NCBI GenBank assembly: GCA_964562405.1
Contig: CAZLTC010000001.1
Coordinates: 50,225-114,224, forward strand
Direction of reading: 5' to 3'
DNA: 64,000 nucleotides
DNA from: WJLY01 sp964562405
GTDB taxonomy: Bacteria > Joyebacterota > Joyebacteria > Joyebacterales > Joyebacteraceae
In this document: in pieces, positions 17,888 to 26,262 of the stretch
How positions within the stretch are numbered: the stretch's first letter is position 1
Layout of the letters: every line of letters starts with the position of its first letter
Notes under the pieces: model-generated
The model's database searches: none
What the model was told of the DNA's origin: nothing
Seen by the model: the letters and a program-made list of their open reading frames with translations, nothing else
Translations under genes and position numbers: made by a program

Positions 17888-18243
17888 AGGGGATACCTCT
17901 CATCCTGCTCGCGGTCCTTCTGGGCGCGACGGGCCAGATCATCATGAAGATGGGAATGAAGATCTACGGCGAGGTGACTGCGACGAGCGTGTGGGGACAG
18001 CTCGTGCCGATCCTCAGGGTGCCGCAGGTCTTCTTAGGGTTCGTGTGCTACGGGCTGAGCGCGGTCCTGTGGATCGCGGTCGTCTCCAACGTCGACCTGA
18101 GTCTGGCCTATCCCATGGTGAGCCTGGCGTACGTGCTTGTCTTCCTGGCCTCGTGGCTTTTCCTGGGCGAGCACATTTCGGCGATGCGCCTGGCGGGACT
18201 GGTCATCATTGTGGCGGGAGTACTTGTCATATCGAGAAGCTGA
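17884..18243 (+). CDS. Small four-helix SMR/EamA-like membrane protein (ArnE/ArnF-like)
   Basis: A 119-residue protein with four hydrophobic helices covering almost the whole length. The N-terminal LLGATGQIIMKMGMK segment and C-terminal LAGLVIIVAGVLVI resemble EmrE-type and ArnE/ArnF-type proteins. ArnE/F flip undecaprenyl-linked aminoarabinose; given the GT2 upstream and GT39 downstream, a lipid-sugar flippase is more likely than drug efflux. It overlaps the GT2 gene by 4 nt (ATGA). Confidence 0.75.
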   Translation: MKGIPLILLAVLLGATGQIIMKMGMKIYGEVTATSVWGQLVPILRVPQVFLGFVCYGLSAVLWIAVVSNVDLSLAYPMVSLAYVLVFLASWLFLGEHISAMRLAGLVIIVAGVLVISRS

Positions 18244-18337
18244 CGCGGCCGCCCGCTGCGTCCCACCGATTCCAGGGAAGACGCGGAGAGACTGCGCGAG
18301 GCGTGCCGCGCCCTCCGTGCGGCGCGAGGTGTGATAG

Positions 18338-20134
18338 ATGAAGCGTCGAACCGAAGCGCTGCTGCTCGTGGCCGTGCTCATACTCGCGGCGTGGCTGAGA
18401 GCGCGGGGCCTGGGCTGGGGACTGCCGTATCCGTACCATCCGGACGAGGGCTCGATACTCTTCCATTCACTCGCGTTCGGAACGGGAGATCTCAACCCGC
18501 ACTGGTTCAGATGGCCGTCGCTTCTCATGTACTTCATGTTCGGCGTGTATGGAGCCTACTACGTGGTGGGAAGGCTGGCGGGCGCGTTCGGCGCTCCGGT
18601 CGATCTCCTGCGCGCTTACCTGACCGACCTGTCGCCCTTCTGGCTGATGGGAAGGTGGGTCTCGGTCGCCGCCGGCGTCGCCACCGTGTGGGTGGCACAG
18701 AGGATCGGCAGGCGGGCCTTCGGGCCTGCGGCGGGTCTGACCGCGGCGCTCCTGCTGGCGGTCATGTATCTGCACGTGCGGGACTCGCACTACGCGACCC
18801 CGGACGTCGTCACGACCCTCCTGGCTTCGTTGTCGCTCCTCGCCGCTCTGAGGGCCTGCGACACGCACCGCTTCTCCGACCTGGTGCTGTCGGGCTTGTT
18901 CGCGGGACTCGCGGCGTCCGTGAAGTACCCCGGGGTGCTCGCTGGAGCGGGCACGCTCGTCGCCTACTTCCACCTGGCCGCCTCGCGCAGGGTGTCGCGG
19001 TGGTCGCTGGCAGCAGTGGCCTTCGCGGTCGTGGTGGGGTTCGTGGTCGGCACGCCGTACAGTGTGCTCTCGTTCCGTGAGTTCACGAGGGACGTGTTGA
19101 CGCAGTTCACCATGGTCAGCAGCTCCGGCGTTGGCCAGGGGCCCAGCTCTTTCGGCGAGGGACTGGCGGAGGTCTTCGGCAGGACCGTCGCCCGCGGCAT
19201 CGGCTACCCGATCCTCGCGCTGGCTCTCCTGGGCGCGTTTGCACGGGGACGCAGGGCGGGGATCCAAAGAGGCGTCATCGCCGCGTACGCGGGGGCGGTC
19301 GTTATCGTTGCCGTGATGATCACGGTCAAGAGGTCGACCTATCTCACGCCCGCGCTCCCGGCCATCGCCGTGCTCGCGGCGGCCGGCATCGACCGGATCT
19401 TCCGGGCGTCGGCGGAGCGGGCATCCAGGTGGAGGCGCACGGCCGCCGTTGCTCTCGCGGTGGCGGTGGCGGCTCTGGCCGTAGTCCCGTCGCTCAGGTT
19501 CGACGGGGCCCTGGCGGCCGTGGACACGCGCACGCTGGCCAAGACGTGGATCGAGGCCGAAGTGGCTCCGGGGACGCGGGTGGCCACCGAGGACTACGGG
19601 CCCGTGCTGAACCCGCTTACCTCACAGCTCGCCGCATCGGTCGACCTCGATACGACGGGGGTCGATTCATGGAGGTCGCCCAAGCGCAGGCTCAACGAAC
19701 TCAAGCTGGAGGTGGGCGAGCGGAGGAGCCCCGAGTACGAGCTGTACGGCATCGGCCATGGCACGCCGCCGTTCGAGCTGCCCGACGCGGGCGAAGACCC
19801 TGACGGCCTCGAGGCGGCCCTGGTCGACCTGGGGGTGGAGTTCGTCGTTCTGAGCAGCAAGGCCGCGCCCTGGAGACCGATGCGGGGCGCCGAGCCGCCG
19901 GCCGTGCCTGGCGAATGCCGGTTCCTGGATTGGCTGGCATCGAACGCGTCGATGGTGGCGAGATTCGCTCCCGAGCAGCCCGTGCCTCCGATAGACCGGG
20001 GCGATGGCCGCTCGTTCCACAGCCCCGTCATCGAGATCTACCGAGTGCGGGGCCCCCAGGTCGGAACGGAAGGGGGCGACGTCGCGGCGCACGCAGGGAC
20101 GGACGCGAGCGGGTACAGCGCTCGCCTCGAGTGA
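18338..20134 (+). CDS. GT39/ArnT-like membrane glycosyltransferase
   Basis: A 598-residue GT-C enzyme with about ten hydrophobic segments in the first 390 residues and a periplasmic C-terminal domain. The first loop has YPYHPDEGS, containing the acidic residues used by PMT/ArnT-type enzymes for metal and lipid-phosphate-sugar binding. It should transfer a sugar from a polyprenyl-phosphate donor to a periplasmic acceptor (glycan or protein). It lies 94 nt after the SMR-like gene and 14 nt before the ligase-like gene. Confidence 0.78.
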   Translation: MKRRTEALLLVAVLILAAWLRARGLGWGLPYPYHPDEGSILFHSLAFGTGDLNPHWFRWPSLLMYFMFGVYGAYYVVGRLAGAFGAPVDLLRAYLTDLSPFWLMGRWVSVAAGVATVWVAQRIGRRAFGPAAGLTAALLLAVMYLHVRDSHYATPDVVTTLLASLSLLAALRACDTHRFSDLVLSGLFAGLAASVKYPGVLAGAGTLVAYFHLAASRRVSRWSLAAVAFAVVVGFVVGTPYSVLSFREFTRDVLTQFTMVSSSGVGQGPSSFGEGLAEVFGRTVARGIGYPILALALLGAFARGRRAGIQRGVIAAYAGAVVIVAVMITVKRSTYLTPALPAIAVLAAAGIDRIFRASAERASRWRRTAAVALAVAVAALAVVPSLRFDGALAAVDTRTLAKTWIEAEVAPGTRVATEDYGPVLNPLTSQLAASVDLDTTGVDSWRSPKRRLNELKLEVGERRSPEYELYGIGHGTPPFELPDAGEDPDGLEAALVDLGVEFVVLSSKAAPWRPMRGAEPPAVPGECRFLDWLASNASMVARFAPEQPVPPIDRGDGRSFHSPVIEIYRVRGPQVGTEGGDVAAHAGTDASGYSARLE

Positions 20135-20148
20135 CCAGAGGGAGCTTG

Positions 20149-21627
20149 ATGGACACGCACGGAAGCGACAGAAGAGCGCAGACACCGCTGCCGGGTCCTC
20201 GTCCGACCGAGGTTCCGCAGTACAGCTACGCGTGGGTGCCCTACGTCGTGGGCGTCCTCGTCGCGCTCGCTCTCGCGTTCGTCGTGACCAGGCTCAACTA
20301 CGGCCACGCGCAGGCGCCTCACCGCATCATCAAGATGATGTTCGGCGTCGTGTTCGTTCTCTTCACAGTCTTGAGGCCGAAGCTGGCCCTTCACCTGTGG
20401 CTCCTCGCCATGCCCGTCGCCGCCTGGCTCCCCGTGACAGGCATTCCAGGTCTGAACGGCGTCAACCTCCTGTTCATGGTGGCGATTCTCGGCTGGGTCA
20501 CGCCCTGGATCCTCCATCGCGAGCGTCTTCTGCCGCACACCCGGATCGGGGCACCGCTGGCGCTCTACGTCACGGTGATGCTCGCCTCGGTCGTTCGGAC
20601 CATTCTGTTCCCGCCGGAGGGCACGTCCTATGCGGCATCGGACCTGCTGCTGCAGTTCTGGCAGCGCGTTCCGGCGCTCGCCATCTTCTACGTGGTCGCC
20701 GGATCGGTGAAGACGGACACGCGCATGCGCAACCTGCTCGGCACATTTGCGGTGAGCGCCGGGATAGCCGCGCTCATCGCGCTCCAGCAGTTTGCGACGA
20801 CGTCCGACACGCGGCGCATCGGCGGAGGGATGAACCCGAACGACTTCGCCGCTTACGTCGCCATGTGCGCGACGGCCCTGATGGCCTACGTGCTGAGTTC
20901 AGGCGCCTTCCATGGGTTCAGACGGTTCGTGGTCTGGGCCGCGGCCGCGCTCGCATCGATAGCAGTGCTCCTGCCCAAGTCAAGGGGCGGCTACGTGGGT
21001 TTCGCCGGCGGGCTCGCGACCGTGACGTACCTGATGAGCAAGAGAGCTTTCATCGTATTCCTGCTCGTGCTGGCGGCGGCCCCGCTGTGGGCGCCGGGAT
21101 TCGTGAAGGAGAGAGTGCGCGAGACGGAGGTCGACTCCTTCGAGGCGCAGGTCGTGGGCGACATCACCGATAGGCTGGACCCCTCGTCCGCCGTCAGGAT
21201 AGAGATCTGGGGCATCGTTGCGTCTGAGGTAGCCAAGAGGCCGCTCTTCGGCTACGGATTCGGCTCCGTGCCGCGCCTGACCGTCGGAGAGATCGGCAGG
21301 CCATTCTCCGCCCACAGCCTGTACTTCGAAACGCTGGGGGACATGGGTCTGATCGGCATCGTCGCTCTCGCGTGGCTGCTCCTCGCATGCGTCAGGAGCG
21401 GTCTGGAGCTGGCCAGGAGGGCCACCACACCCTTGAACAGGGGACTGGCGGTGGGCTTTCTGGCGGCAACCGTGGTTCTTCTCCTGGCCAACGTATTCGG
21501 TCAGAGGTTCTTCCACAGGTCCATCGCCGGTTCCTATTTCGTGCTTGCCGGGCTCGTCGAGCGCGGCATCACCATTGAACGCCGCGCTTCGTCGGCTCGG
21601 AGCGCCAGGGAGGTCGTGACAGCATGA
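20149..21627 (+). CDS. O-antigen ligase/polymerase-like membrane protein (Wzy_C)
   Basis: A 492-residue polytopic protein with about 12 hydrophobic segments. The Wzy_C-type signature is LPKSRGGYVGF (near residue 275) with GYGFGS and HSLYFETLGDMGLIG in the large periplasmic loop region; the Arg and His of these motifs are typical of WaaL/Wzy families. It may polymerise or ligate the repeat unit made by this locus; which of the two cannot be decided. ATG 20149 has GAGGGAG upstream. It overlaps the next gene by 4 nt. Confidence 0.82.
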   Translation: MDTHGSDRRAQTPLPGPRPTEVPQYSYAWVPYVVGVLVALALAFVVTRLNYGHAQAPHRIIKMMFGVVFVLFTVLRPKLALHLWLLAMPVAAWLPVTGIPGLNGVNLLFMVAILGWVTPWILHRERLLPHTRIGAPLALYVTVMLASVVRTILFPPEGTSYAASDLLLQFWQRVPALAIFYVVAGSVKTDTRMRNLLGTFAVSAGIAALIALQQFATTSDTRRIGGGMNPNDFAAYVAMCATALMAYVLSSGAFHGFRRFVVWAAAALASIAVLLPKSRGGYVGFAGGLATVTYLMSKRAFIVFLLVLAAAPLWAPGFVKERVRETEVDSFEAQVVGDITDRLDPSSAVRIEIWGIVASEVAKRPLFGYGFGSVPRLTVGEIGRPFSAHSLYFETLGDMGLIGIVALAWLLLACVRSGLELARRATTPLNRGLAVGFLAATVVLLLANVFGQRFFHRSIAGSYFVLAGLVERGITIERRASSARSAREVVTA

Positions 21628-23630
21628 GACGAGTCCTGAAGGGGGCCGCGCTGGCCGCGGTCATCGTGATGGTTCTGATCGCGCAGGCGCAGGCCTACGA
21701 GGTCGTGAGCGGTCACCCGCGCCTCTTCTTCCGCGCGAGCGACGTCGCGGCGCTCAGGTCCAAGTCGACAGGTGCGTTGTCAAGCGATTACAACACGATG
21801 AGGTCATACTGCGACACGCACATGAGTGACTCGCTACCGCTTTCATCGACGGAGCTGGAGTGGCAGCTGCCGGCCTACAGCTTCGTCTGGCTCATGAGCC
21901 AGAACACCGCATACGCTGCGCGAGCCAAGGAGATAGCGCAGGCGACAGTCTCCGGCGGATCGACCAGCTCGGAGGGCTGGATCCGGGGCGGCGCGCTCTT
22001 CTTCGACTGGTGCTACGACTACCTGACCCCCGCCGAGAGGCAGACGTTCGGTCAGGCCCTCGCCTCGGGCGGGGAGTCGTATCTGTCGACGGAGAACTGG
22101 CCGACGATCTCCTGCTTCCACGGAACGTTCTCCAGGCTGCGCAGTCTCATATACCCCGGGCTCGCCATCTTCGGCGAGGGGATCAACAACGCGGCGGCGC
22201 TGGAGCTGTGCGACACCTACCGCGACAACACGTACGGACGCGTCCTGTGCTGCATGGACGAGCTGGGCTACGACGGGTCGTGGTTCGAGGGTGACTACAA
22301 CTTCAACGGGTATCTCTACCAGAGCGAGGGCTTCGAGCTTTGGGCGACCGCCACGAACGAGAACCCGTACGACGTGTCGACGAACTACCAGAATCTCGCG
22401 ACGTACTACCTCTATGAGATGGGCGCACGCAAAGACGCCTCGGGAATGCTCGGGTCGAAGCAGGGTGACTCTTCAAGCCACTCCGCGCCAACTCTGTCGT
22501 TCCGTCTGACGCTTCTGAGGCTGGCGTCGCGCTACCGCGACGGTCGGGCGCAGTGGCTCGCGCAGGAGATCGTGAACCAGGACCTCGGGTACGTCAACAC
22601 GTACGACCGCTGGCGGCTTATCGTGTCGACCGACCCGTCGGTCGCGCCGACGCCGCCCACGAGCCTGCCGGACTCGTGGTACTTCCAGGGCGTTGGGACT
22701 GCGTACATGAGGTCCGGCTTCGACCTCTCGCCCAACAGCACTGACACCTACGCCGTGTTCAGGTGCGAGCGATTCCCCGACTTGCACACGCACGCGCACC
22801 AGAACCACCTGCTGATCGGCAGAGGAAACGATGTGCTGGCGATCGACTCCGGGTCATACGACTTCTCTGCGTCGAGCCATCACGACAACTACTTCTCGAG
22901 AACGATCGCTCACAACACGATCACCGTTTACGATCCGAACGAGGACACGTTCGGCAGCTACTCGAACGACGGCGGGCAGAGACGCCCGTCCCAACAGAGC
23001 TTTCCGACGCAGTGCGGCGACCTCTCGCTGCCGCAGTTCGATCGCGGCACGATCGTCGCGTTCGAGGACGCCGATACTTTCACGTACGTGAAGGGCGACG
23101 CAACGGCCGCGTACTCCCCCGATAAGGTCAGCAACTTCACGAGAGAGGTCGTCTATCTCAAGCCGGATCTCTTCGTCGTGCTTGACCGCGTGACCGCCAC
23201 GTCACCGTCGTTCAAGAAGCGCTGGCTGCTCCACTCGATAGAGCAGCCGCAGGTGTCCGGCAACACCACGGTGATCACGCAGGGTGACTCAAAGCTCTTC
23301 GTCAAGACCCTCCTGCCGGACCCGTTCCAGATCGTCAAGGTGGGAGGTCCTGGGCACGAGTATGAGGTCAACGGAGTCAACTATCCGCCCTCGAAGTCGG
23401 CGCCTGGCGACGCGGGCGCCTGGAGGATAGAGGTCTCGCCACAGGTCAACAGCGCGGATGACCTCTTCCTTCACGTGTTCTACGTGACGGGCTCGGGCGC
23501 GACGACGATGCCCGAGGTCTCACTGGTGGAATCCGACGAGGTGGTAGGCGCCGAGATAGACGGTCACGTAGTGCTCTTCAGCAAGTCGGGCATAGCCGTC
23601 GATTCCGCCACGTACGAGTACGGGGGCTAA
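21624..23630 (+). CDS. Secreted heparinase II/III-like polysaccharide lyase
   Basis: A 668-residue protein with a signal peptide (about residues 1-25), an alpha-helical toroid region (about 30-340) and a C-terminal beta-sandwich domain. HTHAHQNHLLIG near residue 390 is the histidine-containing motif of heparinase II/III-type lyases (PL12/15/21 group), followed by SRTIAHNTI. In an exopolysaccharide operon such a lyase probably trims or recycles the polymer. It starts at ATG 21624 overlapping the ligase stop. Confidence 0.82.
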   Translation: MRRVLKGAALAAVIVMVLIAQAQAYEVVSGHPRLFFRASDVAALRSKSTGALSSDYNTMRSYCDTHMSDSLPLSSTELEWQLPAYSFVWLMSQNTAYAARAKEIAQATVSGGSTSSEGWIRGGALFFDWCYDYLTPAERQTFGQALASGGESYLSTENWPTISCFHGTFSRLRSLIYPGLAIFGEGINNAAALELCDTYRDNTYGRVLCCMDELGYDGSWFEGDYNFNGYLYQSEGFELWATATNENPYDVSTNYQNLATYYLYEMGARKDASGMLGSKQGDSSSHSAPTLSFRLTLLRLASRYRDGRAQWLAQEIVNQDLGYVNTYDRWRLIVSTDPSVAPTPPTSLPDSWYFQGVGTAYMRSGFDLSPNSTDTYAVFRCERFPDLHTHAHQNHLLIGRGNDVLAIDSGSYDFSASSHHDNYFSRTIAHNTITVYDPNEDTFGSYSNDGGQRRPSQQSFPTQCGDLSLPQFDRGTIVAFEDADTFTYVKGDATAAYSPDKVSNFTREVVYLKPDLFVVLDRVTATSPSFKKRWLLHSIEQPQVSGNTTVITQGDSKLFVKTLLPDPFQIVKVGGPGHEYEVNGVNYPPSKSAPGDAGAWRIEVSPQVNSADDLFLHVFYVTGSGATTMPEVSLVESDEVVGAEIDGHVVLFSKSGIAVDSATYEYGG

Positions 23631-23743
23631 CGCGCCCTCGGCCGGCGAGGGTGGCCGACGACGGGAGCCGCTTGGGCCCGGCGGCCTCGCTCGGGCCGCA
23701 CGGCCTTGATGGGTTCCAAACGCCGATGGGGGACGGCGACACG

Positions 23744-24820
23744 ATGCGCATCTGTTTCTTCGCGCACGCGAGTTCCGCGAACACGCGTTCGTGGGCCAAC
23801 CATCTGGCCGACGTGCTCGGCCATGACGTTCACGTCGTGTCACTCTGCCACGGCGACGGCCTCGGCAGGGGAGTGACGCTGCACGTCATCTCATCGAGGT
23901 GCGCCGGCATCCTCGCCTACGCAACGGCGCTGCCGGAAGCGAGGCGTCTGGTACGCGAGATTGTTCCCGACATCCTTGTGGGATACAGGATAGCGAGCTA
24001 CGGGTTCCTGGCGGCGGCGACCGGTTTTCACCCTCTCGCGCTTGCGGCCCAGGGACGTGTGGTGACGACACCTCGCGCTCCGCTCAAGAGGCTGCTTGTC
24101 TCCTACGCGATACCGCGAGCCGACATCATCAACTCATGGGCGTCTCACATGACGCTCCGGCTCACGGAACTTGGCGCCGATCCCGACAAGATACTCACGA
24201 CACCCCGCGGAATAGACCTCGGGCTCTTTCGCCCGGGAGCGCCCGACGAGGAACGGACCGACACCGTCGTCGTGACGCGCACGATGCACCGCGCCTACCG
24301 TCACGACGTCGTGCTCCACGCCATCGCTGCGGCGTCGCGCGAGGTGCCCGGTCTGCGATGCGTGTTCGCCGGCGAGGGGGAGGCTATGGACGATCTCCGG
24401 GCCCTTGCGGCGAAGCTGGGTGTTGCGAACCGCGTGGAGTTCGCGGGCGAAGTTGCTCCCGACCGGCTGGCCGGGATGTTGAGCGGCGCGAGGGTCTACG
24501 CCTCGAGCGTGCGGACAGACGGGGTCTCCGCGTCGCTGCTCGAGGCGATGGCTTGTGGTGCTTTTCCCGTGGTGACGGACAACGAGGCGAACAGGCTGTG
24601 GTTGGATGACGGCGTCAACGGGATCCTCGTGCAGGCCGTCGATCCGTCGGCGTACGCCGCTGCGATCGTCGGGGCCTTGCGCAACAGGGAGGTACGGGAG
24701 TCGGCCGCCGTCCGGAACCGGGAGATCGTGGAGAGCAGTGCGGACCTCGACAAGAACATGAAGGTCATAGAGACCGCCTACGCGGAGCTGGTGCGGGTGG
24801 CCGGAGGGGGGAGCGCGTGA
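23744..24820 (+). CDS. GT4 family glycosyltransferase
   Basis: A GT-B enzyme of 358 residues. The N-terminal domain begins MRICFFAHAS. The C-terminal domain has the nucleotide-sugar half-site pattern FAGEGEAMDDL and a SLLEAMACGAFPVVTDN motif with the conserved Glu. ATG 23744 is preferred over upstream in-frame codons because the preceding residues are not protein-like and GGGGGA lies upstream. The donor sugar is not predictable. The TGA overlaps the next start (GTGA). Confidence 0.88.
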   Translation: MRICFFAHASSANTRSWANHLADVLGHDVHVVSLCHGDGLGRGVTLHVISSRCAGILAYATALPEARRLVREIVPDILVGYRIASYGFLAAATGFHPLALAAQGRVVTTPRAPLKRLLVSYAIPRADIINSWASHMTLRLTELGADPDKILTTPRGIDLGLFRPGAPDEERTDTVVVTRTMHRAYRHDVVLHAIAAASREVPGLRCVFAGEGEAMDDLRALAAKLGVANRVEFAGEVAPDRLAGMLSGARVYASSVRTDGVSASLLEAMACGAFPVVTDNEANRLWLDDGVNGILVQAVDPSAYAAAIVGALRNREVRESAAVRNREIVESSADLDKNMKVIETAYAELVRVAGGGSA

Positions 24821-26262
24821 GCGGTCTTCCAGAGATGATATACGGCCGCAGTCCCATCGCCGTGCAGAACCTGTTCGTGTCGCTATACGGCAGGCGCATA
24901 CTGAGTGAGAGGTTCGGTCCCGACTTCGACCGTCTGAGCGCTTTCCTTGCCCGCTCGGAGCGTGCGACGCCGGACGAGATGAGGGAGTATCAGAACGAGC
25001 GACTGAGGGCCGTGGTCGCCCACGCGTACGATACGGTACCCTACTACCGCGAACTGTGGGACGAGCGAGGACTCCGGCCCTCCGACGTGACTTCGGTCGA
25101 CGACCTGTGGAAGCTCCCCGTCCTTACGCGGGAGTCACTGATCGCCCATCGCGACAGGCTCATCTCCAGCGGTGCGGGCCGCCGTGGTCTGCGGCTGGCT
25201 TCGACCTCCGGCACGACCGGCTATCCGGTCTCGGTCTACTGGGACCGGAACGTGAGCGTGATGAACAATGCGTGCCTCTGGCGCGCGAGGGGCTGGTGCG
25301 GCGTCGGGTTCGGCCGGCCGTACGCCACGCTCATGGGGCGCATGATCGTTCCGCTGCGGCAGAAGATGCCGCCATTCTGGAGGTTCAACCGGAGCTGGAA
25401 CCAGCTCATACTGTCCGCCTACCACCTGGACGAGAGAACGGTGCCGCGCTACGTAGAGGAGATGCGCGAGTCGGGAGTCGAGATGCTCGAGGCATACCCG
25501 TCGGCCGCCTACATGCTGGCGAGGTACATGGAGATGCGCTCCGCCCGGATACCTCTCCGCTCGGTGCTGACGTCGTCGGAGCCGCTCCTGCCCGTGCAGC
25601 GCGAGCTCATCGAGGACAGGTTCGAGTGCCGCGTCTTCGACGCGTACAGCCAGGCCGAGCGGGTTGCGTTCGCCAGCGAGTGCGAGAGCCACGAGGGTCT
25701 GCACGTGTTCGAGGAGTACGGTGTACTAGAGGTCCTGGACGGCGCCGGCGAGCCCGTCGCGCCCGGAAGCGCCGGGCAGATCGTCGCGACCGGCCTGCAC
25801 AACATGGCGATGCCGCTCATCCGCTATGCTACCGGGGACGCGGCCACGCTCAAGCCCGCGCTCTGCTCGTGCGGCAGAACGCTAAGACTGCTCGAGACCG
25901 TGACCGGAAAGGCGGAGGACATAGTTGTCACTCCGGGTGGGAGGATGATCCCCGGGCCGCTTCTGAGCTTCGCCTTCAAGGGCGTTCGCGGAATCGTCAG
26001 GTCCCAGCTGGTGCAGGACCGGCCTGAGGCCCTGATGGTCAGGCTGGTGGTCGGCACCGACTTCGAGGAGCGCGATGAGGCCCGCATACGGTCAGGCCTG
26101 GAGGAGAGGCTGCCGGGAGTCGGGATAACGTTCGAGCGCGTGGATGAGATCCCCATGTCTTCGCGCGGCAAGTACAGGTGGGTCGTGTCGAGTGTGCCCC
26201 TGAAGTGGGGGAGCGTAAGCACCCGCAATCTCCACGATGAAGAGGACCGCGAGGCGAAATGA
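24817..26262 (+). CDS. CapK/PaaK-like adenylate-forming enzyme
   Basis: A 481-residue member of the phenylacetate-CoA ligase/CapK group. The AMP-binding motif is STSGTTGYP near residue 130, followed by SQAER, YATGD and CSCGRTL. In EPS clusters these proteins are thought to activate an acyl or amino-acid group that decorates the polymer; phenylacetate degradation is unlikely here because no paa genes surround it. It starts at GTG 24817, translationally coupled to the GT4 upstream, and overlaps the next gene by ATGA. Confidence 0.82.
   Translation: MSGLPEMIYGRSPIAVQNLFVSLYGRRILSERFGPDFDRLSAFLARSERATPDEMREYQNERLRAVVAHAYDTVPYYRELWDERGLRPSDVTSVDDLWKLPVLTRESLIAHRDRLISSGAGRRGLRLASTSGTTGYPVSVYWDRNVSVMNNACLWRARGWCGVGFGRPYATLMGRMIVPLRQKMPPFWRFNRSWNQLILSAYHLDERTVPRYVEEMRESGVEMLEAYPSAAYMLARYMEMRSARIPLRSVLTSSEPLLPVQRELIEDRFECRVFDAYSQAERVAFASECESHEGLHVFEEYGVLEVLDGAGEPVAPGSAGQIVATGLHNMAMPLIRYATGDAATLKPALCSCGRTLRLLETVTGKAEDIVVTPGGRMIPGPLLSFAFKGVRGIVRSQLVQDRPEALMVRLVVGTDFEERDEARIRSGLEERLPGVGITFERVDEIPMSSRGKYRWVVSSVPLKWGSVSTRNLHDEEDREAK

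Noticed and set aside
24817..26262. Phenylacetate-CoA ligase for aromatic degradation
   Set aside because: The family resemblance is real, but no paa genes are nearby and the gene is translationally coupled to glycosyltransferases, as CapK-like genes are.
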